Positions 8,581-18,940 of a stretch of DNA of 64,000 nucleotides are shown here, one piece after another (the first letter of the stretch is position 1; each line of letters opens with the position of its first letter). A program made the position numbers and the translations under genes. Source of the stretch: Nocardia blacklockiae (GTDB lineage Bacteria; Actinomycetota; Actinomycetes; Mycobacteriales; Mycobacteriaceae); NCBI RefSeq assembly GCF_015477355.1, contig NZ_JADLRJ010000004.1:310001-374000 (forward strand), written 5' to 3'. A model generated the notes under the pieces. That model saw nothing but the letters and a program-made list of their open reading frames with translations. It was not told the DNA's origin and ran no database searches.

Positions 8581-9669
8581 TTACTTCTGGTCGTCCTCGG
8601 GGCGGAAGGCCTTGGTGGCGTCCGCGGCCGGGTTCGAGGCCTGGCTCTCGCCGAAGGGCTGGGCCTGCGCGCCCTGCCCGCTCTGGCCAGCCTGGCCGAA
8701 GTTCAGCGAGCCGTACTGCTGCTGGCCCGGCTGCGCGGAGATGTGCTGGGTGGCGTTCTCGTCACCGGCCGGCTGCTGCGGGCGCTGCTGCTGCCCGTAG
8801 CCCGACTGCGCTCCCGGCTGCGCGCCGTACTGCTGGCCGCTGTAGGACTGCTGGCCCGGCTGGCCGTAGGAGGGCTGCTGGCCGTACTGCGACTGGCCCT
8901 GGCCGTAGCCCGGCTGCTGACCGTACTGGCCGTAGGCCTGCGGCTGCCCCGGCTGCGCCGACTGGCCCTGGCCGTAGGACTGCTGGCCGTACTGGCCGTA
9001 GGACTGCTGAGCCTGCTGACCCTGCTGGCCGAACGCGCCCTGCTGGCCCGACTGGCCCTGGCTGTAGGACTGCTGCTGCTGGCCGTAGCCGCCGCTCGCG
9101 CCGAAGCCGCCCGCGGCGGCCGCCGGCTTGGGCGCCGGCGCCGACAGGATGCCCGACTCGAACAGCACCGCCACGACCGCGGCCGCCGTCTGCACCAGGC
9201 CCAGGAACAGCACCACCCAGGCGCCCCACGCCAGGCTGATCTCGTCGGGCAGGCTGAACGACTGGAACAGCAGGCCCAGGAAACCCGCGGCGCTGGCCGC
9301 GGCGGCCGCGCCGGTCCAGTTCTGCTTGGGTAGCAGCGACAGCGCCGCCAGCAGACCACCGAGCAGCAGGAACACCAGCAGCGGCGAGATGCCGACGGCC
9401 TTGAAGAAGGTCTCCGACTGCGCCTCGGTCTTCACGCCCATGCCGAGGTCCTGGGCCTTGGTCGAGGCGAAGGCGGTGAATCCCAGCAGGAAGTTGATGA
9501 CGCCCAGCGCCGCGACGCCCACGGTCAAGAAGAACGGCAGCCCCTTGGCGCTCGATTCCGTCGTGCCGGATCCGGTACCGGCGGCACTGCCCGGCTGGCC
9601 GTAGCTGGGCGCGGAGGAGGGCGTCGGTGCGGGCGCGTTGTACCCGGAGCCCCCGGTCGGGTATGACAT
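8581..9669 (-). CDS. 34-kDa antigen-like membrane protein with Gln/Gly/Tyr-rich tail (Rv0954 family)
   Basis: A 362-residue protein. After a Pro/Ser/Gly-rich N-terminus ([18 protein letters not shown]) it has four transmembrane segments (about residues 40-190). A long low-complexity tail (about 200-330) is made of YGQQ, QSYGQ, SGQQG and YGQYGQQ units, a prion-like composition. The family (DUF5336; 34-kDa antigenic protein, Rv0954) is membrane-bound and sits in the cell-division-linked sucCD-purNH locus. I chose the ATG at 9669 over 9696 because GGAG lies 9 nt upstream of it (ATAGGAGACGACC-ATG). The Q-rich tail looks longer than in mycobacteria as I recall them. Confidence 0.85.
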   Translation of the reverse strand: MSYPTGGSGYNAPAPTPSSAPSYGQPGSAAGTGSGTTESSAKGLPFFLTVGVAALGVINFLLGFTAFASTKAQDLGMGVKTEAQSETFFKAVGISPLLVFLLLGGLLAALSLLPKQNWTGAAAAASAAGFLGLLFQSFSLPDEISLAWGAWVVLFLGLVQTAAAVVAVLFESGILSAPAPKPAAAAGGFGASGGYGQQQQSYSQGQSGQQGAFGQQGQQAQQSYGQYGQQSYGQGQSAQPGQPQAYGQYGQQPGYGQGQSQYGQQPSYGQPGQQSYSGQQYGAQPGAQSGYGQQQRPQQPAGDENATQHISAQPGQQQYGSLNFGQAGQSGQGAQAQPFGESQASNPAADATKAFRPEDDQK

Positions 9670-9845
9670 GTGGTCGTCTCCTATCGAGTCCTTCATGGTC
9701 TACACGGCTGGATGCCCTCACTGACGCTACTGCAATCGAGCCGCCTGGTCACGGGCACTGCGTCCGGCCCGATCCTCGCAGATTCCCCGATGAACCCACG
9801 GCCCGCCCGAATCGTGATGCGAGTGAGGCGAACGGAGGTATTCGG

Positions 9846-9917
9846 ATGGATCTGAACGAGATGTTCTGCATGGTGGTGCGGGCACTGGGCCTGTGCCACA
9901 TACTGCCCGCACCCTGA
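9846..9917 (+). CDS. Candidate 23-aa peptide gene with strong RBS
   Basis: A short ORF with a near-ideal ribosome binding site: GGAGG at 9834-9838, 7 nt before the ATG. The peptide is mixed hydrophobic with two Cys (starts MDLNEMFCMVV, ends CHILPAP). It runs opposite to both neighbours, in the gap between the sucD terminator and the start of the 34-kDa antigen-like gene. A hairpin terminator follows at 9968-10005. In M. tuberculosis this gap holds Rv0953c, also in reverse orientation, but this peptide is no remnant I can recognise. It may be a leader peptide, a small membrane peptide or a coincidence. Confidence 0.4.
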   Translation: MDLNEMFCMVVRALGLCHILPAP

Positions 9918-9967
9918 ACCTCTCCCCTCGTCCCGGAGCAGAGCATGCCGGGGCGCGGGGCGAATAT

Positions 9968-10005
9968 CGAAGGCCGCCTTCCCAAGACAGGGGAGGCGGC
10001 CTTCG
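9968..10005. terminator. Terminator downstream of sucD
   Basis: A 16-bp stem CGAAGGCCGCCTTCCC (9968-9983) pairs with 9990-10005 with a single G-T pair, with loop AAGACA. It lies 17 bp past the sucD stop and can also serve the rightward small ORF at 9846. Confidence 0.85.
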
Positions 10006-10021
10006 AGTGTGTTGCCGTGGA

Positions 10022-10936
10022 TCAGGCGGTGACGCTGGCCTTCTCCAGGATCTCGCGCGCCAGGGCGGCGGTCTCGGACGGCGTCTTGCCGACCTTCACG
10101 CCCGCGGCCTCCAGCGCGTCCTTCTTCGCCGCGGCGGTGCCCGAGGAACCGGAGACGATGGCGCCGGCGTGGCCCATGGTCTTGCCCTCGGGAGCGGTGA
10201 AGCCCGCGACGTAGCCGACGACCGGCTTGGTCACGTTGGCCTTGATGTAGGCCGCGGCCCGCTCCTCGGCGTCGCCGCCGATCTCGCCGATCATGACGAT
10301 GAGCTTGGTCTCCGGGTCCTTCTCGAACGCCTCGATGGCGTCGATGTGGGTGGTGCCGATGACCGGGTCGCCGCCGATGCCGATGGAGGTCGAGAAGCCG
10401 AAATCGCGCAGCTCGTACATCATCTGGTAGGTCAGGGTGCCCGACTTGGAGACCAGGCCGATCGGGCCCTTGCCGGTGATGTTGGCCGGGGTGATGCCGA
10501 CCAGCGCCTCGCCCGGGGTGATGATGCCGGGGCAGTTGGGGCCGATGATCCGGGTCTTGTTGCCCTTCTCCACGTTGTAGGCCCACGCGTAGGCGGTGTC
10601 CTGCACCGGGATGCCCTCGGTGATGACCACCAGCAGCGGGATCTCCGCGTCGATGGCCTCGATGATGGCGTCCTTGGCGAACTTCGGCGGGACGAAGGCG
10701 ATCGAGACGTCGGCCCCGGTGGCCTTGATGGCCTCCGCGACGCCGCCGAACACCGGCAGCTCGACGGCGTTGCCGTCCTTGTCGGTGTGCGACACGGTGG
10801 TGCCGGCCTTGCGCGCGTTGACGCCGCCGACGACCTGGGTGCCGGCCTTGAGCATCAGCGCGGTGTGCTTGGTGCCCTCGCCACCGGTGATGCCCTGGAC
10901 GATGACCTTGGAGTCCTTGTTCAGGAAGATAGACAT
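10022..10936 (-). CDS. sucD: Succinyl-CoA synthetase alpha subunit
   Basis: A 304-residue subunit of the TCA-cycle enzyme that makes succinate and NTP from succinyl-CoA. It opens with [25 protein letters not shown] (CoA-binding Rossmann part). The phosphohistidine motif [13 protein letters not shown] lies near residue 245, and [13 protein letters not shown] is present. It follows sucC by 13 bp as its operon partner, and a terminator lies after the stop. Length and motifs are normal. Confidence 0.97.
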   Translation of the reverse strand: MSIFLNKDSKVIVQGITGGEGTKHTALMLKAGTQVVGGVNARKAGTTVSHTDKDGNAVELPVFGGVAEAIKATGADVSIAFVPPKFAKDAIIEAIDAEIPLLVVITEGIPVQDTAYAWAYNVEKGNKTRIIGPNCPGIITPGEALVGITPANITGKGPIGLVSKSGTLTYQMMYELRDFGFSTSIGIGGDPVIGTTHIDAIEAFEKDPETKLIVMIGEIGGDAEERAAAYIKANVTKPVVGYVAGFTAPEGKTMGHAGAIVSGSSGTAAAKKDALEAAGVKVGKTPSETAALAREILEKASVTA

Positions 10937-10949
10937 TTGACCTGTTTCC

Positions 10950-12116
<1,167 letters not shown>

Positions 12117-12574
12117 GTACTCACCGTCTCGTCTGCGTTGTTGTACAACGACTTTGTTGGCGGCCCGTCGTCGGAGGCGGGTCGGGTCGGACTCTAATCA
12201 GTCACATGGACGGGAAATCAGCCGCATACAGCCTAAGTGGCGCAGGTCACGGGCGTGCATACCGGGCTGTAAAACCGCTGGCCAAGGCTACTGGCGAGTA
12301 GGTTGCGGGCGGTGCGGCAGGTCGGGCCGGAGATGGCCGATCCGCGAGGTGAGTACTACCTTCCGTCGTCGAGTACGCTCACCCCGATGCCCAGTCGACA
12401 GTGAGATATTCCGGGGTGCTACCGTGATCAATCTCACATGTCAGGACAGAAGGACCGCAGCGCTTGCCGACCTGCAATCGTTTCGTTACCGTCGATGCGG
12501 TCGATGTCACAGCACGGTCACGACACTTGCGTTACCACGGTGGGACTCGGGAACGACACAGGAGGACGGCAGGC
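12117..12574. promoter_or_regulatory. Divergent control region, sucCD and M23 peptidase
   Basis: This 458-bp gap holds the promoters of two divergent units. A perfect palindrome, GTTGTACAAC, lies at 12140-12149 close to the sucC start. A CRP-like site lies at 12423-12438 on the peptidase side. AGGAGG at 12560-12565 belongs to a short upstream ORF. I see no protein gene here. Confidence 0.5.
12423..12438 (+). promoter_or_regulatory. CRP/GlxR-like site upstream of M23 peptidase
   Basis: CGTGATCAATCTCACA matches TGTGA-N6-TCACA at 9 of 10 positions. Cell-wall hydrolase and rpf genes of Corynebacteriales are often CRP/GlxR targets (family knowledge), which fits the downstream peptidase gene. Confidence 0.55.
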
Positions 12575-12667
12575 TTGTTGCAGCACAGCGCTCCGCAGGT
12601 AGAGAGCCGCTTCGCAGGCGACCCGTCCACCACATCGCGCCATCCCGAGCCGGACTACCGCCGATGA
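12575..12667 (+). CDS. Possible upstream ORF (30 aa) coupled to the peptidase gene
   Basis: A TTG-initiated 30-codon frame begins 9 nt after a good AGGAGG (12560-12565). It ends in TGA, overlapping the peptidase ATG (ATGA at 12664-12667). The peptidase start itself has no good ribosome binding site, so coupled translation through this short frame is plausible. The peptide (LLQHSAPQVESRF..., ending PDYRR) matches nothing I know. It may instead mark the true 5' region of a frameshifted longer peptidase. Confidence 0.35.
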   Translation: MLQHSAPQVESRFAGDPSTTSRHPEPDYRR

Positions 12668-13788
12668 GCGCCGACCCGTATCAGCACGGACATCGCGCCC
12701 AGTCCGCACGCCGTTACCGGCAGGACGGCGAAACCTTCGGAGACAATCCGTTCGGCGGCTACGCCGGCGCGACGGCCGTCTCCGCGCAGCCCGGCTGGGG
12801 CGCGCCCGCCGCCGAGTGGAATGCCGCTCCCGCGCAGAACCCCTGGGGCACACCGCCGCCCGACGCTCCCGACTGGGATGTCTGGGGCGCCTCGGACAGC
12901 GAGTCCGACGGCCACGGCGACTACGACTACCGCGCCGCCGACGACACCCCGTACGACCCGGACCGCGCCGGCTGGCCGCGCACCGACCCGGGCCTGCCGG
13001 CCACTCCCGCCGACACCGTCGCCCGGCCGCATCGGGTTCCGGCCCGCCGCGCCGGTGCGCACCGGATGCCCGCGCCGCCCACCGCGCTCAAGGGCCGGGC
13101 GGCCGTCGTCGCGGTCGCCGCGGGCGCGGTCGTCGCCGCCGGGCAGGCGACCATGCAGTCCACCGCGCAGGCGCCGTCCTCGACCACCGACTACCAGGCC
13201 GACGGGCAGGTCCACGAGATCGCCGCCCAGTCGGTGAGCGTCGCCGACCCGTCCGCCGGGGGCTCGCAGTCCTCGCAGCTGGTCAGCGTGGCGCCCGTGA
13301 CCGACATCAGCCAGTTCAGCGACATCCTGCAGCACGGTGAGCAGTTCGCGGCCGACCTCGCTGCCCAGGAGGCGGCCAAGCTCCGCCCGCTGTACACCCG
13401 CTTCGCCTACGGCAACTTCACCTCCACCTTCGGCTTCCGCTGGGGCGCACCGCACGAGGGTGTCGACGTTGCCGCCCCGATCGGCACCCCCATCTACGCC
13501 GTCGAGGACGGCACGGTCATCGACGCCGGGCCGGCCTCGGGCTTCGGCATGTGGGTGCGCCTGCGCCACGACGACGGCACGGTCACCGTCTACGGACACG
13601 TCGACACCACCACCGTCAGCGTCGGCCAGCGCGTCATGGCCGGCGACCAGATCGCCACCGTCGGCAACCGCGGCTTCTCCACCGGCCCGCACTGCCACTT
13701 CGAGGTCCACCCCAACGGCGGCTCCGCCATCGACCCCCTCCCCTGGCTCGCCTCCCGCGGCATCTCCCTCGGCCCCGAGCGCGACTGA
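12664..13788 (+). CDS. M23-family (LytM-like) peptidoglycan endopeptidase, membrane-anchored
   Basis: A 374-residue protein. Residues 1-135 are a disordered Gly/Pro/Asp-rich cytosolic-type region. A single hydrophobic segment (AAVVAVAAGAVVAAG, about residues 142-160) anchors it, and a linker leads to a C-terminal peptidase M23 domain (about 265-365). Zinc ligands are visible: H and D in HEGVDVAAPIGTPIYA, and HxH in GPHCHFEVH, with YGHV between. It should cleave peptide cross-links of peptidoglycan outside the membrane. It is the positional match of M. tuberculosis Rv0950c. It lies divergent from sucCD with a CRP-like site upstream. The start has weak RBS support (see the overlapping short ORF). 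Confidence 0.9.
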   Translation: MSADPYQHGHRAQSARRYRQDGETFGDNPFGGYAGATAVSAQPGWGAPAAEWNAAPAQNPWGTPPPDAPDWDVWGASDSESDGHGDYDYRAADDTPYDPDRAGWPRTDPGLPATPADTVARPHRVPARRAGAHRMPAPPTALKGRAAVVAVAAGAVVAAGQATMQSTAQAPSSTTDYQADGQVHEIAAQSVSVADPSAGGSQSSQLVSVAPVTDISQFSDILQHGEQFAADLAAQEAAKLRPLYTRFAYGNFTSTFGFRWGAPHEGVDVAAPIGTPIYAVEDGTVIDAGPASGFGMWVRLRHDDGTVTVYGHVDTTTVSVGQRVMAGDQIATVGNRGFSTGPHCHFEVHPNGGSAIDPLPWLASRGISLGPERD

Positions 13789-13859
13789 ACGAGGACGCCC
13801 CCGCATTCCGCGATGACTCCCCCGCATTTCCTTCGCGGGTACTCCCACGCGCCATCTCC

Positions 13860-14072
13860 CATGGCGCTTCGGTGCGCTCTCTGTCTTCCATGGCACTTCG
13901 GTGCGCTGCTCTCTGTCTCCCATCGAGCGTCGGTGCGCTGCTCTCCGGAGGCATACGCGCACCTCTCACCGCTGTACGGGCGCGCTTCGGTGCGCTGCTC
14001 TCTGTCTCCCATGGCGCTTCGATGCGCTGCTCTCCGGAGGCATGCGCGCACCTCTCACCGCTGTACGCGCGT
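13860..14072. repeat. Degenerate direct repeats, 89-bp period
   Basis: Between the peptidase and uvrD1, a block built on CTTCGGTGCGCTGCTCTCTG and TGCGCTGCTCTCCGGAGG recurs. One 89-bp unit at about 13889-13977 is repeated nearly exactly at about 13978-14069 (shared core CGCGCACCTCTCACCGCTGT). A shorter, decayed copy starts at about 13860. There is no coding support on either strand. The repeats may form structured RNA or be remnants of tandem duplication. Confidence 0.75.
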
Positions 14073-14082
14073 AGACACATTT

Positions 14083-14121
14083 CCCTGTGATTCCGGCGTG
14101 CTCTTTGCCGGAATCACAGGG
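14083..14121. terminator. Terminator between M23 peptidase and uvrD1
   Basis: A perfect 15-bp stem CCCTGTGATTCCGGC (14083-14097) pairs with 14107-14121, with an 8-nt loop. It sits 7 bp from the uvrD1 stop and serves convergent transcription. Confidence 0.85.
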
Positions 14122-14127
14122 ATTGCC

Positions 14128-16686
14128 CTACAGCTTGACCAGGGTGCGGCTGTACTGGGGGATCAGGCGGATCTTGCCGGCGGTACCGAAATCGATGGTG
14201 ACCGTGGCGAGGGCGCCGAAGCCCTCCGCGGCGACCACGCGGCCGAGGCCGTACTTGTCGTCGCTGACGCGGTCGCCGACGGCCAGCACCAGGTCGGTGT
14301 TGTTGCGTTTGCCGGAGCCGCCGGGGGCGGGGCGGCGGGGGCCGCGGTCGCGCAGGCCGGGGCGCTGGTCCCAGCCGTCGCCGCGGGTCCAGTCACGCTC
14401 CAGGCCCTCGTCCTCGCCGCGGCGGCGGAAGCCGCGACCGACCTGGGAGCTCGCGGGCTCGAGCCGCTGCCAGTCCACCAGATGTCCCGGAATCTCCTGC
14501 AGGAAGCGGGATTCGGGGTTGGACACCGGCTGGCCCCAGCCCGAGCGCACCACCGCGCGGGTGAGGTACAGGCGGCGGCGGGCGCGGGTGATGCCGACGT
14601 AGGCGAGGCGCCGCTCCTCGGCCAGCTCGGTGGGATCGCCGAGCGCCCGCATGTGCGGGAACTGGCCGTCCTCCCAGCCCGTCACGAACACCACCGGGAA
14701 CTCCAGGCCCTTGGCGGTGTGCAACGTCATCATCGTGACCACACCCGAGCCCTCGTCGGGGATCTGGTCGGTATCGGCGACCAGTGACACCCGCTCCAGG
14801 AAGGCCGCCAGCGAGCCCGGCTCCGGCTCGCCCTCCGCGGCCTCGGGCACCAGGCCCTCCTCCCGCGCGGCCTCCACGCTGTTGCGCGCCTCGGAGCTGA
14901 ATTCGCGGGCGACGCTGACCAATTCGTTGAGGTTGTCGAGCCGGGCGCCGTCCTGCGGGTCGTCGGAGGCCTCCAGTTCGGCACGGTAACCGGTGCGGTC
15001 CAGCACGGCCTCGACCACCGCGCCGACGTCGGGGAAGTCCAGATCCGCCTGGGCGCCGGCCGCCCGGATCCCGTCCAGCAGCTCCAGGAAGCCCGAAATC
15101 GCCCGCTGCGCACGGGTGTTCAGCAGCGCCACCTTGCCGTCCGCGGCGTCGCGCAGGGCCGCGGCGAAACCGATGCCGCGCTGCTCGGCGTGCACGGCCA
15201 CGCACGCCTCGGCGCGGTCGCCGATGCCGCGGCGCGGGGTGTTGAGGATGCGGCGCAGGCTCACCGCGTCGTCCGGGTTCTCCAGCACGCGCAGGTAGGC
15301 CACGATGTCGCGGACCTCCTTGCGCTCGTAGAAGCGGACGCCGCCGACCACCTTGTAGGGCAGCCCCATCCGGATGAAGATCTCCTCCAGCGCACGGGAG
15401 TTGTTGTTGGTGCGGTAGAAGACCGCGACGTCGGCGTAGTTGTAGTCGCCCTGGTCGACCAGGCGGTCGATCTCGCGCGCCACGAACGACGCCTCGTCGT
15501 GCTCGTTGTCGGCGACGTAGCCGACGATCAGGTCGCCCTCGCCCGAGTCGGTCCACAGCTTCTTCTCGCGGCGGCCCTCGTTCTTGGAGATCAGCGCGTT
15601 GGCGGCGGACAGGATGTGCTGGGTGGAACGGTAATTCTGTTCCAGCAGAATGGTTTCCGCGTCCGGGAAGTCGCGCTCGAACTCCTCGATGTTGCGGATG
15701 GTGGCGCCGCGGAAGGCGTAGATGGACTGGTCGGCGTCGCCCACCACGCACAGCTCGCTGGGCGGGACCGCGTCGGCGCGGCGCACCGGGGCGAACTCCG
15801 GGTCGGCGGCGGACGCGCCGGCGTCGGCATCGTCGAGTTCGGCCGCGGCGTGGTGCCCGACCAGCTCGCGGACCAGCACGTACTGCGCGTGGTTGGTGTC
15901 CTGGTACTCGTCGACCAGCACGTGCCGGAAGCGGCGACGGTAGTACTCGGCGACCTGCGGGTGGTGTTGCAGCAGCGCGACCGTCTCGCCGATCAGGTCG
16001 TCGAAGTCCAGGGCGTTGGCCGCGCGCAGCCGCCGCTGGTACTCGGTGTAGACCCGCGCGACGATGCCGGGCAGTTCGGTCTCGTCGGATTCCGCGTCGG
16101 CCGTGGCGGTTTCGGGGTCGACGAGCTCGTTCTTGAGATTCGAGATGGCGGTGGCCAGCAGGCGCGGCGAGTACTTCTTGGGGTCGAGGTCCAGGTCGCG
16201 GATGATCATGGCCAGCAGGCGGCGCGAATCGTCCGCGTCGTAGATGGAGAAGTTGGAGTTCAGCCCCGGCAGCAGCGCCGCCTGGGTGCGCAGGATCCGC
16301 ACGCAGCTGGAGTGGAAGGTCGACACCCACATGCTGGCGGCGCGCGGGCCGATCAGGCCCGCCACCCGCTCGCGCATCTCCGCCGCGGCCTTGTTGGTGA
16401 AGGTGATGGCCAGGATCTGCCCCGGGGTGACGCCGCGGGCGGCCAGCAGGTACGCGATGCGGCGGGTGAGCACGGCGGTCTTGCCCGAGCCGGCGCCCGC
16501 GACGATGAGCAGCGGCGCACCGGAGTGCACCACCGCCGCCCGCTGCTGCGGATTCAGGCCCTCGAGCAGTTGCTCGGCCCGATCCTCCGCGTGCTGGGTG
16601 CGTTCGTCCCCCCGGGTCCGCTGCGAGCGTTCGGAATCTGCCGGTCCCGAAGCAGAGCGCGTCTTGTCAGCCACCGTCGTCTCCAT
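14128..16686 (-). CDS. pcrA: ATP-dependent 3'-5' DNA helicase UvrD1/PcrA
   Basis: An 852-residue SF1A helicase. The order of motifs is: Q-motif region LNPQQRAAVVHSG, Walker A GAGSGKTAVLTRR, Walker B with DEYQDTNHAQY, CVVGDADQSIYAFRGA, QNYRSTQHIL, TMLHTAKGLEFPVVFVTG and YVGITRARRRLYLT. The C-terminal basic region ends in a Tudor-like fold (VGDRVSDDKYGLGRVVAAEG...). In Corynebacteriales UvrD1 acts in nucleotide excision repair and binds Ku (family knowledge). The first about 40 residues (METTVADKTRSASG) are disordered, so the start could be later. It matches M. tuberculosis Rv0949 in position. Confidence 0.96.
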   Translation of the reverse strand: METTVADKTRSASGPADSERSQRTRGDERTQHAEDRAEQLLEGLNPQQRAAVVHSGAPLLIVAGAGSGKTAVLTRRIAYLLAARGVTPGQILAITFTNKAAAEMRERVAGLIGPRAASMWVSTFHSSCVRILRTQAALLPGLNSNFSIYDADDSRRLLAMIIRDLDLDPKKYSPRLLATAISNLKNELVDPETATADAESDETELPGIVARVYTEYQRRLRAANALDFDDLIGETVALLQHHPQVAEYYRRRFRHVLVDEYQDTNHAQYVLVRELVGHHAAAELDDADAGASAADPEFAPVRRADAVPPSELCVVGDADQSIYAFRGATIRNIEEFERDFPDAETILLEQNYRSTQHILSAANALISKNEGRREKKLWTDSGEGDLIVGYVADNEHDEASFVAREIDRLVDQGDYNYADVAVFYRTNNNSRALEEIFIRMGLPYKVVGGVRFYERKEVRDIVAYLRVLENPDDAVSLRRILNTPRRGIGDRAEACVAVHAEQRGIGFAAALRDAADGKVALLNTRAQRAISGFLELLDGIRAAGAQADLDFPDVGAVVEAVLDRTGYRAELEASDDPQDGARLDNLNELVSVAREFSSEARNSVEAAREEGLVPEAAEGEPEPGSLAAFLERVSLVADTDQIPDEGSGVVTMMTLHTAKGLEFPVVFVTGWEDGQFPHMRALGDPTELAEERRLAYVGITRARRRLYLTRAVVRSGWGQPVSNPESRFLQEIPGHLVDWQRLEPASSQVGRGFRRRGEDEGLERDWTRGDGWDQRPGLRDRGPRRPAPGGSGKRNNTDLVLAVGDRVSDDKYGLGRVVAAEGFGALATVTIDFGTAGKIRLIPQYSRTLVKL

Positions 16687-16993
16687 CGTTGATCCACGCT
16701 ACCGGCGGGGACCGACATCCTGTAGTCCGGCGGGTGCGCTGCGCGGGTGCGGGAAGCAGGAAACGTTTGGCTCACCTCGAGGCCCGTGGCAGACTGGCGA
16801 GATGACCAGCGCTCTCGCGTCCTCTGCTGCTCGGCCGACCACCCGCTGTCGTGGTCACCGACCTCGCACCTGAGCGTATTTTCGACGGGGGGAACAATGA
16901 AAGGCCCACCGGGTCTGTTTCACGGTGAAAGAACCGATCGGTAACGGGGTGGGGCCGCGCACCGATCGAAGTTCTGACACGAGGAGAGATAGT
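16687..16993. promoter_or_regulatory. Divergent promoter region, uvrD1 and chorismate mutase
   Basis: This 307-bp gap has no supported ORF. A short palindrome TTTCACGGTGAAA lies at 16918-16930, and ACCGATCGGT lies beside it. Both are on the chorismate mutase side and may be operator elements. GAGGAGA lies before the ATG at 16994. Confidence 0.4.
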
Positions 16994-17287
16994 ATGAGCA
17001 CCTCTACGACCGAGACCGGGTCCGACTCCGCGCTGCCCAGCAGCGAGGCGGAGATCGACAAGCTCCGCAAGGAGATCGACCGGCTCGACGCCGAGATTCT
17101 CGCCGCGGTCAAGCGGCGTACCGAGATCTCGCGGATCATCGGCCGCACCCGGATGGCCAACGGCGGTCCGCGCCTGGTCCATTCGCGGGAGATGAAGGTC
17201 CTGGAGCGGTTCAGCGAACTCGGCCAGGAGGGTCACACCCTCGCCATGCTGCTGCTGCGCCTCGGCCGCGGTCGCCTCGGCCACTGA
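16994..17287 (+). CDS. Chorismate mutase, intracellular AroQ type
   Basis: A 97-residue chorismate mutase that turns chorismate into prephenate for Phe and Tyr synthesis. It has the AroQ helix layout: IDKLRKEIDRLDAEILAAVKRRTEISRIIGRTRMANGG (Arg and Lys that bind chorismate), then VHSREMKVLERFSELG and the C-terminal LLLRLGRGRLGH. That terminal Leu-Gly-His tail is like M. tuberculosis Rv0948c, which needs DAHP synthase for full activity (recalled). The ATG at 16994 follows GAGGAGA; the longer frame upstream lacks an RBS. Confidence 0.93.
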   Translation: MSTSTTETGSDSALPSSEAEIDKLRKEIDRLDAEILAAVKRRTEISRIIGRTRMANGGPRLVHSREMKVLERFSELGQEGHTLAMLLLRLGRGRLGH

Positions 17288-17323
17288 CCACACGCGGCGT
17301 CCCCGGACGCCGCTGCCTCAGAG

Positions 17324-17352
17324 ACCGCCCCGGTGTTGTTGCCCGGGGCGGT
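17324..17352 (+). terminator. Terminator after chorismate mutase
   Basis: ACCGCCCCGG (17324-17333) pairs with 17343-17352 and is followed by TTTT. It lies between two convergent genes. Confidence 0.9.
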
Positions 17353-17371
17353 TTTCTCCTTTTCCGGCGCT

Positions 17372-18823
17372 CTACGGCAGCGCGATGTACTTGGTGGACA
17401 GATACTCCTCGATGCCCTCGAAACCGCCCTCACGGCCGAATCCGGAGGCCTTGACGCCCCCGAACGGGGCGGCGGGGTCGGAGATGACACCGCGGTTGAT
17501 GCCGACCATCCCGGACTCCAGCCCCTCGGCGATGCGCAGGGCGCGGTCCAGGTCCCGGGTGTAGGCGTAGGCGACCAGGCCGAATTCGGTGTCGTTGGCC
17601 GCGGCCAGGCCCTGCTCCTCGGTCTCGAAGCCGATGATCGGCGCGACCGGGCCGAAGACCTCTTCGCGCAGGATCCGGGCGGACGCGGGCACGTCGGTCA
17701 GGATGGTCGCCGGGTAGTAGTAGCCGGGGCCGCCTGGCGCCTTGCCACCGACGGCGACCCGCGCGCCCTTGGCGACCGCGTCGTCGACCAGGGCGGTGAC
17801 GGTGTCGAGCTGGTCCTGGTTGATCAGCGGGCCGAGCGTGGTCGACGGGTCGCTGCCCGGGCCGAGTTTCACCTCCGACATCGCGGCGGCGAACTTCTCG
17901 GTGAATTCCGCGAGCACCGCGGTGTGCACGTGGAAGCGGTTGGCGGCGGTGCAGGCCTCGCCGCCGTTGCGCAGCTTGGCCAGCATGGCGCCCTGCACCG
18001 CGGCGTCGACGTCGGCGTCGTCGAAGACCACGAACGGGGCGTTGCCGCCCAGTTCCATCGAGGTGCGCAGCAGGCCGTGCGCGGACTTCTCCACCAGCTT
18101 CTTCCCGACCTCGGTGGAGCCGGTGAAGGTCAGCTTGCGCAGGCGCGGATCGGTGAGCAGGGGTTCGGTGACGGCGCTGGAACGGCTGCTGGTGATCACC
18201 GAGAGCACGCCGTCGGGCAGGCCCGCCTCCCGGCACAGCTGCGCGAGCAGCAGCATGGTCAGCGGGGTCGCCGAGGCGGGCTTGACGATCATGGTGCAGC
18301 CGGCCGCCAGCGCGGGGCCGATCTTGCGGGTGCCCATGGCGAGCGGGAAGTTCCACGGCGTGATGGCCAGGCACGGGCCGACGGGCTGCTTGTGCACCAC
18401 GATGCGGCCGGTGCCGGTGGGCGCGGTCTGGTAGCGGCCGTGGATGCGGACGGCCTCCTCGCTGAACCAGCGGAAGAACTCCGCGCCGTAGCGCACCTCG
18501 TTGCGACTCTCCGGCAGCGCCTTGCCCATCTCCAGGGACATCAGCAGGGCCAGGTCCTCGGTGCGGGCGACGAGGCGCTCGTAGACGGCGCGCAGGATCT
18601 CCCCGCGCTCGCGGGCGGTGGTGGCGGCCCACTCGCCCTGCGCGGCGACCGCGGCGTCCAGCGCGCGCACGGCGTCGGCCGGGGCCGCGTCGGCGACGTG
18701 GACCAGCGGCTCACCCGTCGAGGGATTCTCGACCGGGAACGTCGCGCCGCCGGCCGCGTCCACCGGTCCGCCGATCCACAGCCGAGTGGGGACTGAATCG
18801 AGGAGTTCGCGTTCGGACACCAT
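17372..18823 (-). CDS. gabD: NADP-dependent succinic semialdehyde dehydrogenase
   Basis: A 483-residue aldehyde dehydrogenase. It oxidises succinic semialdehyde to succinate and so feeds the TCA cycle. Visible motifs: the NAD(P)-binding region [22 protein letters not shown] and [21 protein letters not shown], catalytic Glu in [18 protein letters not shown] and catalytic Cys in [12 protein letters not shown]. The C-terminal [13 protein letters not shown] and [15 protein letters not shown] are present. The overall pattern is close to GabD1. It is inserted between chorismate mutase and pgi and points left, unlike both. Substrate choice is by similarity; other short-chain semialdehydes are possible. 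Confidence 0.85.
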   Translation of the reverse strand: MVSERELLDSVPTRLWIGGPVDAAGGATFPVENPSTGEPLVHVADAAPADAVRALDAAVAAQGEWAATTARERGEILRAVYERLVARTEDLALLMSLEMGKALPESRNEVRYGAEFFRWFSEEAVRIHGRYQTAPTGTGRIVVHKQPVGPCLAITPWNFPLAMGTRKIGPALAAGCTMIVKPASATPLTMLLLAQLCREAGLPDGVLSVITSSRSSAVTEPLLTDPRLRKLTFTGSTEVGKKLVEKSAHGLLRTSMELGGNAPFVVFDDADVDAAVQGAMLAKLRNGGEACTAANRFHVHTAVLAEFTEKFAAAMSEVKLGPGSDPSTTLGPLINQDQLDTVTALVDDAVAKGARVAVGGKAPGGPGYYYPATILTDVPASARILREEVFGPVAPIIGFETEEQGLAAANDTEFGLVAYAYTRDLDRALRIAEGLESGMVGINRGVISDPAAPFGGVKASGFGREGGFEGIEEYLSTKYIALP

Positions 18824-18940
18824 GCCCCCACCCTATGCCTCCCCGCACGCGCTCTCCGGACAGATGACAGGGGTATCGGGGATGCGACATCACTCGACAG
18901 ATCCAGCGCATCGAGTGGTGTGTGGGTAACCTCGGCGGAT

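Noticed and set aside
9846-9917. RiPP precursor peptide
   Set aside because: No maturation enzyme, transporter or leader-core signature is nearby. I keep it only as a small ORF candidate.
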